64,000 nt of DNA from Hymenobacter gelipurpurascens (GCF_900187375.1 NZ_FYEW01000002.1:62001-126000), one strand, 5' to 3'. Positions 8,620 to 17,473 are shown, counted from the stretch's first letter. Made by a program: numbers and translations. Notes: generated by a model from the letters alone, not told the origin.

Positions 8620-9090
8620 ATGAGTACGACTGCCCCCCAACACGAATTCGACGCCGATCTGGAAATGGATGCCTCCGACAATGGAGTGTTCCTGGTAGTG
8701 CCTTTTAACGTGCAGGAGCTGTACGGCACCACCGCCGCCCTGCCCGTACGCGGCACCATTGATGGCTTCCCGATTCGGCAGAGCCTGCTGCCCCTAGGCA
8801 ACGGGGAGCACATGCTGGCCGTGCGCAAGGAAGTCCGGAATGCCATCGGCAAAAGCTGGAGCAGCACCGTGCATGTAGTGCTGGAGCGCGACACCGAAGA
8901 ACGCGCCATAGAAATGCCCGCCGAACTCACCGACGCTCTCGAATACGCTGGCCTACAAGCCAAATTCGACGAGCTGCCCTACGGCCGCCGGAAGGAACTA
9001 GCCACCTGGGTAGGCCGCGCCAAGAAAGGCGACACCCGAGACGAACGCGCTCAGGAGGCAGTGCAGCGCATCAAGACCGGCGCTAAATAG
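8620..9090 (+). CDS. DUF1905 / YdeI-OmpD-associated family protein
   Basis: 156 residues. The first half is DUF1905-like, with a beta-barrel pattern (FLVVPFNVQELYGT, VRGTIDGFPIRQSL). The C-terminal helical OmdA/YdeI part ends FDELPYGRRKELATWVGRA followed by TRDERAQEAVQRI. Family members have been linked to bacteriocin or peptide resistance in a few species, but the biochemical role is unclear. It follows the glycosyltransferase-like gene after 14 bases and probably shares its transcript. A second, frameshifted family member lies at 25598-26172. Confidence 0.8.
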   Translation: MSTTAPQHEFDADLEMDASDNGVFLVVPFNVQELYGTTAALPVRGTIDGFPIRQSLLPLGNGEHMLAVRKEVRNAIGKSWSSTVHVVLERDTEERAIEMPAELTDALEYAGLQAKFDELPYGRRKELATWVGRAKKGDTRDERAQEAVQRIKTGAK

Positions 9091-9135
9091 TGGCCTAGGC
9101 CAGTAAGGAACGGCAGGCCCATTACCCCTAAAAAA

Positions 9136-9232
9136 GAACGTCATCCTGAGCTTGCCGAAGGATCTCTACCGGAGCTAATTAGAGAAGTTAGCACTGCAGT
9201 AGAGATCCTTCGGCAAGCTCAGGATGACGTTC
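9136..9232. repeat. Palindromic repeat element (CATCCTGAG family)
   Basis: Inverted repeat with arms of about 33 bases: GAACGTCATCCTGAGCTTGC at the left and its exact complement at the right, each continuing into GAAGGATCTCTAC or its complement. It fills the gap between two convergent genes (9090 and 9290). Related elements occur at 22680, 25404, 27250 and 41076. It holds no open reading frame. Confidence 0.9.
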
Positions 9233-9289
9233 ATTGGTTATCGGGATGCCGTTCTTCTGTTTTGGCTACTAGGCCACTTTCAACCTCCC

Positions 9290-11344
9290 TTACATGCGTG
9301 CCAGCACCAGCGCGGTGCGGCTCGTGATGTACAGGCTCAGCTTGTGTACGCCGTCTTCTTCGAAGGTCTCGTACGTGACGCTGTTATCAATGCGCTGGAA
9401 GCCACCAAACTGGGCATCGTCGGAGTTGAGCAGGATGCGGTAGCGGCCCGCCGTGGGCACATGGAAGCGGTAGTCGGGCACACTACGGTCTACATGGAAG
9501 CTGAAGACGAAGACCAGGTTGTTGCGCTCGAAAATGAGCACCTGGTTATTGGAGTCGATGTTGAGCTCCTGCACGGTGCCGGCTGCGTTGAGCAGGCGCG
9601 TGGCCTTGGCCATGGCTATCATGGCCTGGTCGAAGCGCAGCAGGAACTGGTACTTTAGGTCAGGGTTGTCGGCCAGGCTCCACTGGCGACGCGCGAAATG
9701 GTAGCTCCACTCGTTTCCCTGGCGCGGAAAATCCACCCACTCAGGGTGCCCGAACTCGTTGCCGATAAAGTTCAGATACGCCTCGCCACCCAGGCTGAGC
9801 GTGGCTAGTCGGATGAGCTTGTGCAGGGCAATACCGCGGGCCGCAATGGCGTCGGGGTCGTCCTTGTGCATGTGCTCATAGATGGCCTTATCAAGCAGCC
9901 AGTGGGCCAGCGTTTTGTCGCCGACCAGGGCTTGGTCGTGGCTCTCGGCGTAGGCCACGGTTTTCTCGCCGCGGCGGCGGTTGGTGAGCACGTGCCATAG
10001 CTCATGCAGGTTCCAGTCTTCGTCGCGGGAGTGCTTGAGCAGCTTGATCCAGTAATCGGGAATGCCCATGCCCAAGCGGTAATCAAATCCGACGCCGCCC
10101 TCCTCGCTAGGCCTACAGAGGCCCGGCATACCGCTCATATCCTCGGCAATGAGGATGGCGCTGCGCTTGAGCTCCCGCACTAAAGAGGCGGCCAGCTGCA
10201 GGTACAGTACGGCATCCTCATCCACTTCTGGCCCAAAGTATTGGTCGTAGCTCCCGAAGGCTACCCCCTCGCCGTGGTGGTGGTAGAGCATGCTTGTGAT
10301 ACCATCGAAGCGGAAGCCATCAAAGTGGAATTCTTCGAGCCAGTAGCGCAAGTTGCTGAGTAGAAACTGCTGCACTTCGGGCTTGCTGTAGTCGAAGAGC
10401 TTGGAGTCCCAGCCGGGGTGGTTGCCGCGGGCGCCTTCGTGGAAATACTGCCCACCGGAGCCGTCGAAATTGGCGAGGCCCTCAGCTTCATTCTTCACGG
10501 CGTGCGAGTGCACCACATCCAGCAGTACCGCAATACCGCGCTTGTGGGCTTCATTGATGAGGTGTTTCAGCTCCTCGGGCGTACCGAAACGGGAGGACAC
10601 GGCAAAGAAATTGGCCACATGATACCCAAAGGAGCCATAATACGGATGCTCCATGATGGCCATGAGCTGCAGGCAGTTGTAGCCATCGGCCTGAATGCGC
10701 GGCAGGATTTGTTCGGCAAACTCCAGGTAGGTGCCGGTGCGCCCTTCCTCGGTAGCCATGCCAATGTGGGCTTCATAAATGAACGGCTCCCGCACGAAAT
10801 TCGGAATCCGGAATTTCTGATCGGTCCACTCAAACGGAGTTTCGGGGCGCCAAACTTGGCCGGCGTAGTCGTGGGTTTCGGCGTTTTGTACGGCGCGGCG
10901 CAGGGTGGCCGGCAGCCGGTCTTTGCCGCCCTGCACCGTCCGGACGTGCACTTTGAACAGGGAGTGGTGCGTGAGCCGGTCGCGGTATTCTTTGTCGGCC
11001 AGGAATACTTCCCAAACGCCATCAGTACCGCGCTGTAGCGGAGTGGCCTGCCGGTCCCAGCCGTTGAAATCTCCAATCAGGAACAGAGCCTCGGCGGCCG
11101 GCGCCCACTCCCGAAACCAATAACCTTTGCGGCGGGCATCGTAGTTGAGACCCAGCCGCTGGTGAGCCAGGGCAAACTTGCTCAGAGAGCCGTACTGCTG
11201 CTGTATTTCAGCAATTCGCTGCTTCAGGCGGGCCTGGCGGGCACGCAGCACAGGCTCGTAGGGCGTGAGCCAGGGATCTTGCTGCACCAGGGGCAACAGG
11301 TCCGATATTTCCTCAACGGCGGTTGTAGCGGTATCGTCGTTCAT
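9290..11344 (-). CDS. glgB: 1,4-alpha-glucan branching enzyme (GH13, CBM48)
   Basis: Makes alpha-1,6 branches in glycogen by cutting and transferring alpha-1,4 chains. 684 residues. The N-terminal helical region is followed by a CBM48 module (GYWFREWAPAAEALFLIGDF). The GH13 barrel has MEHPYYGSFGYHV, DVVHSHAVKNE, FDGFRFDGITSM (nucleophile Asp347), LIAEDMSG (acid/base Glu) and YAESHDQALVGDK. The C-terminal all-beta domain ends near LYITSRTALVLARM. The motif details resemble the eukaryote-like (GBE1) branch of the family more than E. coli GlgB. A -7 box lies about 27 bases upstream. Works with the neighbouring GH31 enzyme on alpha-glucans. Confidence 0.93.
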   Translation of the reverse strand: MNDDTATTAVEEISDLLPLVQQDPWLTPYEPVLRARQARLKQRIAEIQQQYGSLSKFALAHQRLGLNYDARRKGYWFREWAPAAEALFLIGDFNGWDRQATPLQRGTDGVWEVFLADKEYRDRLTHHSLFKVHVRTVQGGKDRLPATLRRAVQNAETHDYAGQVWRPETPFEWTDQKFRIPNFVREPFIYEAHIGMATEEGRTGTYLEFAEQILPRIQADGYNCLQLMAIMEHPYYGSFGYHVANFFAVSSRFGTPEELKHLINEAHKRGIAVLLDVVHSHAVKNEAEGLANFDGSGGQYFHEGARGNHPGWDSKLFDYSKPEVQQFLLSNLRYWLEEFHFDGFRFDGITSMLYHHHGEGVAFGSYDQYFGPEVDEDAVLYLQLAASLVRELKRSAILIAEDMSGMPGLCRPSEEGGVGFDYRLGMGIPDYWIKLLKHSRDEDWNLHELWHVLTNRRRGEKTVAYAESHDQALVGDKTLAHWLLDKAIYEHMHKDDPDAIAARGIALHKLIRLATLSLGGEAYLNFIGNEFGHPEWVDFPRQGNEWSYHFARRQWSLADNPDLKYQFLLRFDQAMIAMAKATRLLNAAGTVQELNIDSNNQVLIFERNNLVFVFSFHVDRSVPDYRFHVPTAGRYRILLNSDDAQFGGFQRIDNSVTYETFEEDGVHKLSLYITSRTALVLARM

Positions 11345-11370
11345 AGCGAAAGGCGCAGGTAGGTACGGTT

Positions 11371-11378
11371 CAAAGCTA
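11371..11378 (-). promoter_or_regulatory. -7 promoter element for the branching enzyme
   Basis: CAAAGCTA on the plus strand is TAGCTTTG on the minus strand, a full match to the Bacteroidota TAnnTTTG box, 27 bases before the branching-enzyme start. No convincing -33 TTG at 19-20 bases. Confidence 0.5.
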
Positions 11379-11400
11379 CGCGGATTGGGGAATTTAGGTC

Positions 11401-11492
11401 GAAAAATGGTGATGAAGTGATAAGGTAATGAGGTGATGAGGTAAATAGCACGTCGTCACCTCTTCGCTTCCTTACCTCGTCACCTCACCTTC
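11401..11492. repeat. Imperfect inverted repeat, GTGATGAGGTGA family
   Basis: The left half is built of GTGATGAAG/GGTGATGAGG units, the right half of their complements (CCTTACCTCGTCACCTCACC). It lies between the divergent branching enzyme and gamma-glutamyltransferase genes. Similar sequence brackets the element at 18381 and forms the arms at 50999. Confidence 0.55.
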
Positions 11493-11508
11493 TGCGTACC
11501 TTGCTGCC

Positions 11509-13242
11509 ATGAAACGCATTTTCTACCCCTTGGCGCTAGTAGTCGTTGCCGCCTGTACCACCCCTCAAACCACCACTACTCCTGCTACTCCAGCCCCCTT
11601 GGCCGTGCCCATTGCGGCCGCCGAGCCAGTAGTAACGGGGAAGGCCATGGTAGTTTCGGCGCACCCGGAGGCCTCCCGGATTGGGGTAGAGATTCTGCGC
11701 AAAGGCGGCAATGCTTACGATGCAGCGGTAGCGGTGCAGTTTGCGCTGGCGGTTGCTCTGCCGGTAGCCGGCAATATTGGCGGCGGCGGTTTCCTGCTTT
11801 ACCGCGGAGCCGATGGGCAGGAAGGCGCGCTTGACTTCCGGGAAACAGCCCCGGCGGCCGCTACCCGCGATATGTACCTCGATAAGCAAGGCAACGTAGT
11901 GCCCGACTTGAGCACGCTAGGCCACCTCGCGGCCGGGGTGCCCGGTACGGTGGCCGGCATGGTGGAGCTGCACAAGAAACTGGGTAAGCTCTCGTGGGCG
12001 CAGGTGGTACAGCCGGCCGTAGACCTGGCCGCTAAAGGCTTTAAGCTGACGGAGAAAGAAGCCGCCGGCCTCAACCGACAGCGTGAAATTTTCCAGAAGT
12101 ATAACCCCACCGCTCCTGCTTATGTGCGCGCCCAGGGCGAGTGGCAGAACGGCGACAACATCCAGTACTACGATTTGGCCCGCACCTTGGAGCGCATCCG
12201 CGACCAGGGCCGCGCAGGCTTCTATGAGGGCGAAACGGCTAACCTGCTGGTAGCGGAAATGCAGCGCGGCAAAGGCCTTATCACGAAGCAGGACCTACTG
12301 GCCTACCAGCCTAAGTGGCGCACGCCTCTGCACGGCGAGTACCGCGGCTACCAGGTGCTCACGTTTCCGCCGCCCAGCTCCGGCGGCGTAGCGCTGCTGC
12401 AGATGCTGCAAATGCTGGAACCCTACAACCTGGGCAAAGCCGGCTGGCACTCGCCTCAGGCTACGCACTGGATTACGGAGGCCGAGCGCCGCGTATACGC
12501 CGACCGCGCCACCTACCTCGGCGACCCGGATTTTGGCAAAGTACCCGTGGCGCAGCTGCTCGATAAAAGCTACAATAAGCAGCGCATGGCTACCACCCTA
12601 CCCCACCGCGCCACGCCCAGCGCCCAGGTAACGGCCGGCCCTGGCCTACCGGCCTACGAATCGGACCAGACCACGCACTACAACATTGTAGACGCGCAGG
12701 GCAACGCCGTGAGCTGCACCACTACGCTTAATGGCGCTTATGGCAGCAAAGTGGTGGTAAAAGGCGCGGGCTTCCTGCTTAATAATGAGATGGACGACTT
12801 CAGCAGCAAGGCCGGCACGCCCAACGCCTATGGCCTAGTGGGCGGCACTGCCAACGCCATTCAGCCGGGCAAGCGCATGCTCTCCTCCATGACGCCGGCC
12901 ATCCTCACCAAAGACAACAAGCTGGCGCTGGTAGTGGGCACGCCGGGCGGCAGCACCATCATCACCAGCGTGATGCAAGCCATCCTCAACACCCTCGATT
13001 ATGGCATGAATGCCCAACAAGCCGTGGCCGCGCCGCGCCTGCACCACCAGTGGCTTCCCGACCAGATTGATGTAGAAGATGAGGCGCTGCTGCTAGTGGC
13101 CCAGGATTCGTTGCGGGCACGGGGCTACACCCTCAAGCCGCGGAGTGCCTGGGGCCGGGTGGAGGTAATTCGGGTGCTGCCCAACGGCAAGCTGGAGGGC
13201 GGCGCCGACCCGCGTGGCGACGACTCAGCGCAAGGGTATTAG
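11509..13242 (+). CDS. ggt: Gamma-glutamyltransferase, lipoprotein form
   Basis: Cleaves the gamma-glutamyl bond of glutathione and related peptides and transfers or hydrolyses the glutamyl group. 577 residues, with a lipoprotein signal (lipobox VVAAC near residue 16), so it is probably anchored in the periplasm or outer membrane. The large-subunit part has NIGGGGFLLYR and the conserved DFRETAP. Self-cleavage should occur before Thr388 in DQTTHYNIVD, giving the small subunit with NEMDDFSSK and VGTPGGSTIITSV, which bind the glutamyl carboxylate. The stop is within a TAGGCCAC copy, followed by a very long palindromic terminator. Confidence 0.93.
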   Translation: MKRIFYPLALVVVAACTTPQTTTTPATPAPLAVPIAAAEPVVTGKAMVVSAHPEASRIGVEILRKGGNAYDAAVAVQFALAVALPVAGNIGGGGFLLYRGADGQEGALDFRETAPAAATRDMYLDKQGNVVPDLSTLGHLAAGVPGTVAGMVELHKKLGKLSWAQVVQPAVDLAAKGFKLTEKEAAGLNRQREIFQKYNPTAPAYVRAQGEWQNGDNIQYYDLARTLERIRDQGRAGFYEGETANLLVAEMQRGKGLITKQDLLAYQPKWRTPLHGEYRGYQVLTFPPPSSGGVALLQMLQMLEPYNLGKAGWHSPQATHWITEAERRVYADRATYLGDPDFGKVPVAQLLDKSYNKQRMATTLPHRATPSAQVTAGPGLPAYESDQTTHYNIVDAQGNAVSCTTTLNGAYGSKVVVKGAGFLLNNEMDDFSSKAGTPNAYGLVGGTANAIQPGKRMLSSMTPAILTKDNKLALVVGTPGGSTIITSVMQAILNTLDYGMNAQQAVAAPRLHHQWLPDQIDVEDEALLLVAQDSLRARGYTLKPRSAWGRVEVIRVLPNGKLEGGADPRGDDSAQGY

Positions 13243-13253
13243 GCCACTATTCT

Positions 13254-13321
13254 GTTTTCCTATAATGCCAACGCCCGCCGACTACATGTGTAGCCGGCGG
13301 GCGTTGGCATTATAGGAAAAC
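13254..13321. terminator. 68-bp near-perfect palindrome between convergent genes
   Basis: Arms of 31 bases (left begins GTTTTCCTATAATGCCAACG) pair with a single mismatch around a 6-base centre near ACATGT. It lies between gamma-glutamyltransferase (+) and a small gene (-) and should end transcription from both sides. The stem is far longer than an ordinary intrinsic terminator. Confidence 0.8.
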
Positions 13322-13388
13322 GGCTGATTTTACCGCTTAAGCCACCCAGTTAGGCTTCAGATTTCAGGAAACCCTTCGCTCGGAAAAC

Positions 13389-13772
13389 CTATAAAGTAGC
13401 GGCAGCCGCGGCGAGCGACTGGCCTAGCTCCAGAACTTTTTCTCGGGCGGTAGTATCAGCGGAGGCAGCGGCCTGGGTGGTTAGCTCCGAGAGGTTTTGC
13501 AGGCACTGCTTCACTTGCACGCCGTTCGGGTTGCCGTGGTCGAGGGCATTGTAGAGATTCTGGAGTTCGGCAATCAGGGGCGAGTATTGGTCGCCCTGGG
13601 CGGTTTGCAGCAGGTTCATCCAGCGGTAGAGGTTGTCGCCGGCAGCGGGCAGCAGGTTTGGCAGATGCGTTGATTGCAGGGCGTGCAGCGTGGCTTCCAG
13701 ATGTTGCTGGCTGCCCGCCAATATGGAACCGGGCGGCTGGTTCTGCCCAGGAGTGGTGGGGGCGATATTCAT
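13389..13772 (-). CDS. Small helical protein of unknown function (paralogue of 13893-14234)
   Basis: 127 residues from MNIAPTTPGQ. No signal peptide or membrane segment. After a Pro/Gln-rich start it appears all-helical and rich in Leu, Gln and Ala. It aligns by eye with the next upstream protein: both have an aromatic-Trp pair (YRWMNLL / DNWIDAL), then an EL.NL element, LQ.L, and an ending LGQ.L..AA..L. I know of no named family. The frame is open 31 codons further upstream, but that part is Cys/Pro-rich and overlaps a terminator on the same strand, so I reject it. Confidence 0.65.
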   Translation of the reverse strand: MNIAPTTPGQNQPPGSILAGSQQHLEATLHALQSTHLPNLLPAAGDNLYRWMNLLQTAQGDQYSPLIAELQNLYNALDHGNPNGVQVKQCLQNLSELTTQAAASADTTAREKVLELGQSLAAAAATL

Positions 13773-13839
13773 ACAGAGAAAGAAAAGAAACGGACGAAAA
13801 GGGCATCTGCAACGTGCAGAAACACTGCCGCTGCCTGGC

Positions 13840-13870
13840 AAAAAACAGCCTTGCCCGGGAGGCAAGGCTG
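13840..13870 (-). terminator. Terminator between the two paralogous small genes
   Basis: On the minus strand the stem CAGCCTTGCC and its complement are separated by 5 bases and followed by TTTTTT. It ends the transcript of the upstream paralogue (13893-14234), so the pair is probably transcribed separately. Confidence 0.8.
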
Positions 13871-13892
13871 ACCAGAGAAGTGCCCTGGTGGC

Positions 13893-14234
13893 TTACGACA
13901 TTTTCAGATTTCCGGCGGCCGTGATGAGCACCTGGCCCAGGTGGCGCAAATGGTCACCTACGCCGTCGTGCATGTCGCGGGCCATGCGGGAGGTTTCCTG
14001 GCCCAGGTGCTGGAGCGAGTTAGCAATAGCGGGACGGTCGTCGCTTTGCACGTAGCCGCGCAGGTTGCGCAGCTCACCCTGTAGGCCAGTCAGCGCTGAG
14101 CCACCGAGGCCATCGAGGGCATCAATCCAGTTATCGATGGCCGAGAGGCCCGTTTCGGCGGGGTGCGCACCGGGGTGCTCTAACGCGTGATAGATGCCTT
14201 GGATGGTTTCTTCGATGTGGGCGGCGTGGTCCAT
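13893..14234 (-). CDS. Small helical protein of unknown function (paralogue of 13389-13772)
   Basis: 113 residues from MDHAAHIEETIQGIYHALEH. Soluble and all-helical by composition, with acidic and His-rich stretches (MARDMHDGVGDHLRHLGQ). The C-terminal two thirds match the neighbouring small protein in pattern, which points to a tandem duplication. It could form a helical bundle or bind a partner, but nothing in the sequence shows an activity. I chose the ATG at 14234; 35 extra upstream codons are open but Pro/Ala-rich and unlike the paralogue. A minus-strand terminator follows it. Confidence 0.65.
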   Translation of the reverse strand: MDHAAHIEETIQGIYHALEHPGAHPAETGLSAIDNWIDALDGLGGSALTGLQGELRNLRGYVQSDDRPAIANSLQHLGQETSRMARDMHDGVGDHLRHLGQVLITAAGNLKMS

Positions 14235-14372
14235 AGCAGAAAGGGAGTTGAGAGTGGAGACTACTGAGAAGCTGTACGCCGGGGCTGGCGCGGGCGTTGC
14301 GCCCCGGCGCATCTGAGCTAGGCCTAGCATCCATTTCAAACTCCGAAATCCTTTGTCCGTCTGCTGTTTACC

Positions 14373-14930
14373 TCACTGTTTATCCGCTACCACATCGAAG
14401 CGCAGCAGGAACTCGTTACGGATGGCGTAGTTGCCCAGGTTCTGAAAGAAGCTACTGGAGTTGTAGTTCACCCCAAACTGGGTGCGGTCGAGGGTGGCGG
14501 TGCCCTGGATGCGCAACTGGCCGTTGGGCAGGCGCGTGATAGTGAGCGGAAACCGGACTGGCCTAGTGGTGACTTTGAGCGTGAACTGACCCAAGGCCTG
14601 CCCGTTCTTGCTTTCGATGAGTACAAATACCGCTGTGGGGTAGTGCTCTACGTCGAAAAAATCGGGGCCGCGCAGGTGCTCGGCCAGCTGGGCCTGCTCC
14701 TGGGCAATGGTGCGCATATCTATCTCGAAACGGCCGTTGCGCAGGCGGTTGCCATCATACCCAAACGTGCCCTGGCGGAGCTGTACGGTACCGGTTGGGG
14801 CATACGTACCTACTTCGGCGTACCCGGTCCAGGCCAGGCGGCTGGCCTCTGGGTTTACTTGATAGGTAGTGGCGGCGGGCTGGAAGGCGCATATGCCTAG
14901 CAGGACGAAAAACAGGCAGAGCGTTTTCAT
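14373..14930 (-). CDS. YceI family periplasmic lipid-binding-like protein
   Basis: 185 residues with a signal peptide (MKTLCLFFVLLGICAF, cleavage near residue 19). The mature part has the YceI lipocalin-like pattern: SRLAWTGYAEVGTYAPTG, FEIDMRTI, HLRGPDFFDVEHYPTAVF and ATLDRTQFGVNY. YceI proteins bind polyisoprenoid or similar lipids in the periplasm, and some are stress-induced; the ligand here is not known. It is followed on the same strand by other genes but with separate gaps, so an operon is uncertain. Confidence 0.88.
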   Translation of the reverse strand: MKTLCLFFVLLGICAFQPAATTYQVNPEASRLAWTGYAEVGTYAPTGTVQLRQGTFGYDGNRLRNGRFEIDMRTIAQEQAQLAEHLRGPDFFDVEHYPTAVFVLIESKNGQALGQFTLKVTTRPVRFPLTITRLPNGQLRIQGTATLDRTQFGVNYNSSSFFQNLGNYAIRNEFLLRFDVVADKQ

Positions 14931-14969
14931 GGATGTAGTTTCAGGAAGTAAAAAGGGAAGGAGACTGGC

Positions 14970-15488
14970 CTAGCGCACAGTGGCTTCGGTTTCAATCAGG
15001 CCCATGCCTTTGTAGAGCTTGCCGGTTTTGTCTTTGGCCAGAATATACCAGAGCGCGTCGCCGCCATAGAGGCGCTGGGCGTTGTCGGCGTAGCGGTAGT
15101 TTTTGGCGAAAGTGTAGGTGCGGCCTGGCTGCAAACGGCCACCGGGGCACTGAAACAGCTCGGCAAACTCAGCGGGCGTTTCGCGCATGTTGGCTTGCCA
15201 ACCGGCGGCGCTGTACCAGATGAAGCTGCCGCACTCCACCACCTCCAGCTCGCCCACCTCGGAGCGAATCATGGTGCTGTGTTTCCAGACGTAGCCGCCG
15301 GGCTGCGCAGGGTTCGGCTCCGGGTAATTGGGGTTGGGCGTGTGCCAGAGCGTGAGCCCCACGGGTACCTGCCGGAGCTTATCGGGCAGCACCCGGGTGT
15401 GGTCAGACCAGGCAGCAGGCGGCGTAGTTTGGGCCCTTAGGCCAGTTACAGGGGCTGCCAAAAGCGCAGCCAGTAAAAGCAGTTTCAT
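14970..15488 (-). CDS. Secreted hypothetical protein
   Basis: 172 residues with a clear signal peptide (MKLLLLAALLAAPVTGLRAQ). The mature domain is rich in Trp, Tyr and Pro (LWHTPNPNYPEPNP, GYVWKHSTMIRSEVGELEV, CGSFIWYSAAGW) and has two cysteines that could pair. It ends with GDALWYILAKD...GMGLIETEA, suggesting a beta-rich fold. I do not recognise the family. An ATG two codons upstream (15494) is equally possible. It lies 39 bases upstream of the YceI gene on the same strand, so both may be transcribed together. The stop lies in a TAGGCCA copy. Confidence 0.7.
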   Translation of the reverse strand: MKLLLLAALLAAPVTGLRAQTTPPAAWSDHTRVLPDKLRQVPVGLTLWHTPNPNYPEPNPAQPGGYVWKHSTMIRSEVGELEVVECGSFIWYSAAGWQANMRETPAEFAELFQCPGGRLQPGRTYTFAKNYRYADNAQRLYGGDALWYILAKDKTGKLYKGMGLIETEATVR

Positions 15489-15613
15489 GGTCATTCGTTG
15501 GGGTGAAAGAATGACCCAAAGGTGCCAGCCTGCTCCTACCGAAACGCCCCATTTCCAGCATCGGGACGCCCCACATCATGTTTTGGGCTTAGTTATTTGT
15601 ACGAAGGGGTGCT

Positions 15614-16849
15614 CTACCCTACCGGATAATCGCGCGGAGCATAGCCCGTAAACTGCTTGAAGATGCGGTTGAAGGTGGTTTTGGAGTTGAAGCCACTGTC
15701 CAGCGCAATGCCCAGCAGTGTCAGGCGCTGGGCATCGGGCGTGCGCAGGCGGCGCTTCACCTCGGCCACGCGGTAGCTGTTCACGAGGTCGTTGAAGGAC
15801 TGCCCGAACCCGTTGTTCACGGTGAAGGATATCAGGCGCGGTGCAAGGCCCGTGTGGGCCGAAAGCTCGGCCAGCGTGAGCGTGGGATTCAGGTACAGCT
15901 TCTCCGCTTCCAGCGCCTGCCGGATACGAGCCACCACAGCTTCATCGACGGCCGCTTTTGGGGCCAAGCCAGCTAGTGCTTCGTCAGTTTCTGGCAATGT
16001 CACTGGCCTAGCGGCATTTGCTTCGGGCGCTGGCAGCTCTCCGCTTGCTCCTTCTGCTGCTCCTTGAGCAATGGGCGCTGGCGCGTCTGCGGTCAGCTCA
16101 GAGTCCGCCGGCTCAGGCTCGGGCTCAAACCGCACGGCCTGCATATCGGCCTGGCGCAGGCCTACTACACCAATCAGGAACACCAACAGGCCTAGCAGCT
16201 CAGTGGAGTAATCATATTGATAATACAAATTGAAAAACTCGCGCAGCACCACTTCCAGCACCCATTGCAGGCTCACAATTCCGACCAACACCAGCAACGT
16301 GCGCAGCCATTGCAGCCGCAGCTGGGAGGTTTCGGAGAAGTTTTCGGGGAGCCAGCGGCGGTACTGGCCTAGCAGGCGCTGGCTTAGCACCACATATACC
16401 ACCAAAGAAACCCACGTCCCGATGAACTCGACACGGTACGTGTAGGGCCGGTGCACGTGCTGCCAGAACCAATTGCGCGTATCGTAGGGCTGCAGCCGCA
16501 GCCACCCGTAGAGAAGCCCCTGTAGCAGCACCGGCACAAAATGCCACAGATGGCGCGGGCGCAGCCGAAACGCGTGGTTGGTCAGGCTCCGGACGTAGAA
16601 ATACAGCAGCGGCCCGAAGGCAAACGAGTAATAAATGGGCGCAAAATACCAGCCGGGGTTCTGCTTATAGATGGTCGAGACGCGGAAAAACCCATCGAGC
16701 AACCACAGCGCAATACTGAGCATGAGCAGCGCCAAAAACCGGTCCGGCAACTGGTTGTGGCGCGCAAACCAGAGCAGGCCCGCCGCAAACACTGCCTGCG
16801 CAATCACGGCAAACAGCACAACTACCAGGGGCGTAAGCGGAATCTGCAT
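15614..16849 (-). CDS. 7TM membrane-anchored AraC-type transcriptional regulator
   Basis: 411 residues. About seven hydrophobic segments fill residues 1-210, beginning MQIPLTPLVVVLFAVIAQ. A Pro/Ala/Glu-rich linker follows to about residue 290. The C-terminal domain is an AraC-type double helix-turn-helix (LTLAELSAHTGLAPRLISF, then LTLLGIALDSGFNSKTTFNR and FKQFTGYAPRDY). This architecture is common in Bacteroidota: the membrane part senses a signal and the tail binds DNA. It is divergent from the membrane protein at 16976, which is a plausible target. Confidence 0.88.
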   Translation of the reverse strand: MQIPLTPLVVVLFAVIAQAVFAAGLLWFARHNQLPDRFLALLMLSIALWLLDGFFRVSTIYKQNPGWYFAPIYYSFAFGPLLYFYVRSLTNHAFRLRPRHLWHFVPVLLQGLLYGWLRLQPYDTRNWFWQHVHRPYTYRVEFIGTWVSLVVYVVLSQRLLGQYRRWLPENFSETSQLRLQWLRTLLVLVGIVSLQWVLEVVLREFFNLYYQYDYSTELLGLLVFLIGVVGLRQADMQAVRFEPEPEPADSELTADAPAPIAQGAAEGASGELPAPEANAARPVTLPETDEALAGLAPKAAVDEAVVARIRQALEAEKLYLNPTLTLAELSAHTGLAPRLISFTVNNGFGQSFNDLVNSYRVAEVKRRLRTPDAQRLTLLGIALDSGFNSKTTFNRIFKQFTGYAPRDYPVG

Positions 16850-16915
16850 GTAGCTCTCTATCTGGGAGGTAAGGTGACACGGAATCGTTGGGCACCCCGC
16901 CCCGGGGCCGACTAC

Positions 16916-16923
16916 TATCTTTG
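16916..16923 (+). promoter_or_regulatory. -7 promoter element for the gene at 16976
   Basis: TATCTTTG is a full match to TAnnTTTG, 52 bases before the start. A TTG at 16888-16890 is 25 bases away, longer than the usual 19-20, so the -33 box is doubtful. Confidence 0.45.
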
Positions 16924-16975
16924 TCTGGCTGCCAGCAAAATAGCAGATTATCTACTGGCCTGACCACAAGCCCGC

Positions 16976-17437
16976 ATGAAGCAGAAAATCCGGGAATGGT
17001 TGCGCCGCTACTTGCCCGCCGAAGTGCTGTCGGTGGTGGCCACGCTGGTGGGCGCGGCCGTGGCGCTGCGGGTCACGCACAGCCCCTTGAGCGCCGCCCT
17101 GGCCGGTACGTGGGCCGGCAATGTGGCCTACTTCGGCTACCTGCTGGCGCAGGATGTACGACTGGCCTACCAGCTCCGGCAGGCCCGCGGCCTGGCCTAC
17201 ACCAGGCGCACCTTTGGGCAGAATGTGCGGGCGCTGGCCGTAGAGTTCGGCCTGGCTGAAGTGGCCGACAGCTTCCTGATTCGGCCGGCCCTGATGTTTT
17301 ATCTGCCGCGCTGGCTAGGCCACTTCGCCGGAGGTATTTTGCTGGCCAAGCTGCTGGCCGATGTGTCGTTTTACATCCCGGCTATTGTGAGCTACGAGCT
17401 TAGCAAGAAGCGTCTGCGTAAGTTTGATGAGCCGTAA
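16976..17437 (+). CDS. Small integral membrane protein of unknown function
   Basis: 153 residues with about four hydrophobic segments (EVLSVVATLVGAAVALRV, ALAGTWAGNVAYFGYLLAQ, a segment around LIRPALMFYLPRWLGHF, and a last one ending FYIPAIVSYEL). The tail is Lys/Arg-rich (SKKRLRKFDEP), so the C terminus is probably cytosolic. The overall pattern is somewhat like GtrA/DPMS-type flippase-like proteins, but the match is too weak to name. It follows the divergent 7TM regulator and precedes a cupin-AraC regulator by 36 bases, with which it may be co-transcribed. Confidence 0.7.
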   Translation: MKQKIREWLRRYLPAEVLSVVATLVGAAVALRVTHSPLSAALAGTWAGNVAYFGYLLAQDVRLAYQLRQARGLAYTRRTFGQNVRALAVEFGLAEVADSFLIRPALMFYLPRWLGHFAGGILLAKLLADVSFYIPAIVSYELSKKRLRKFDEP

Positions 17438-17473
17438 CGTGGCCGCTGCGGTGGCCTAGCTTTTCTCTTTCAG

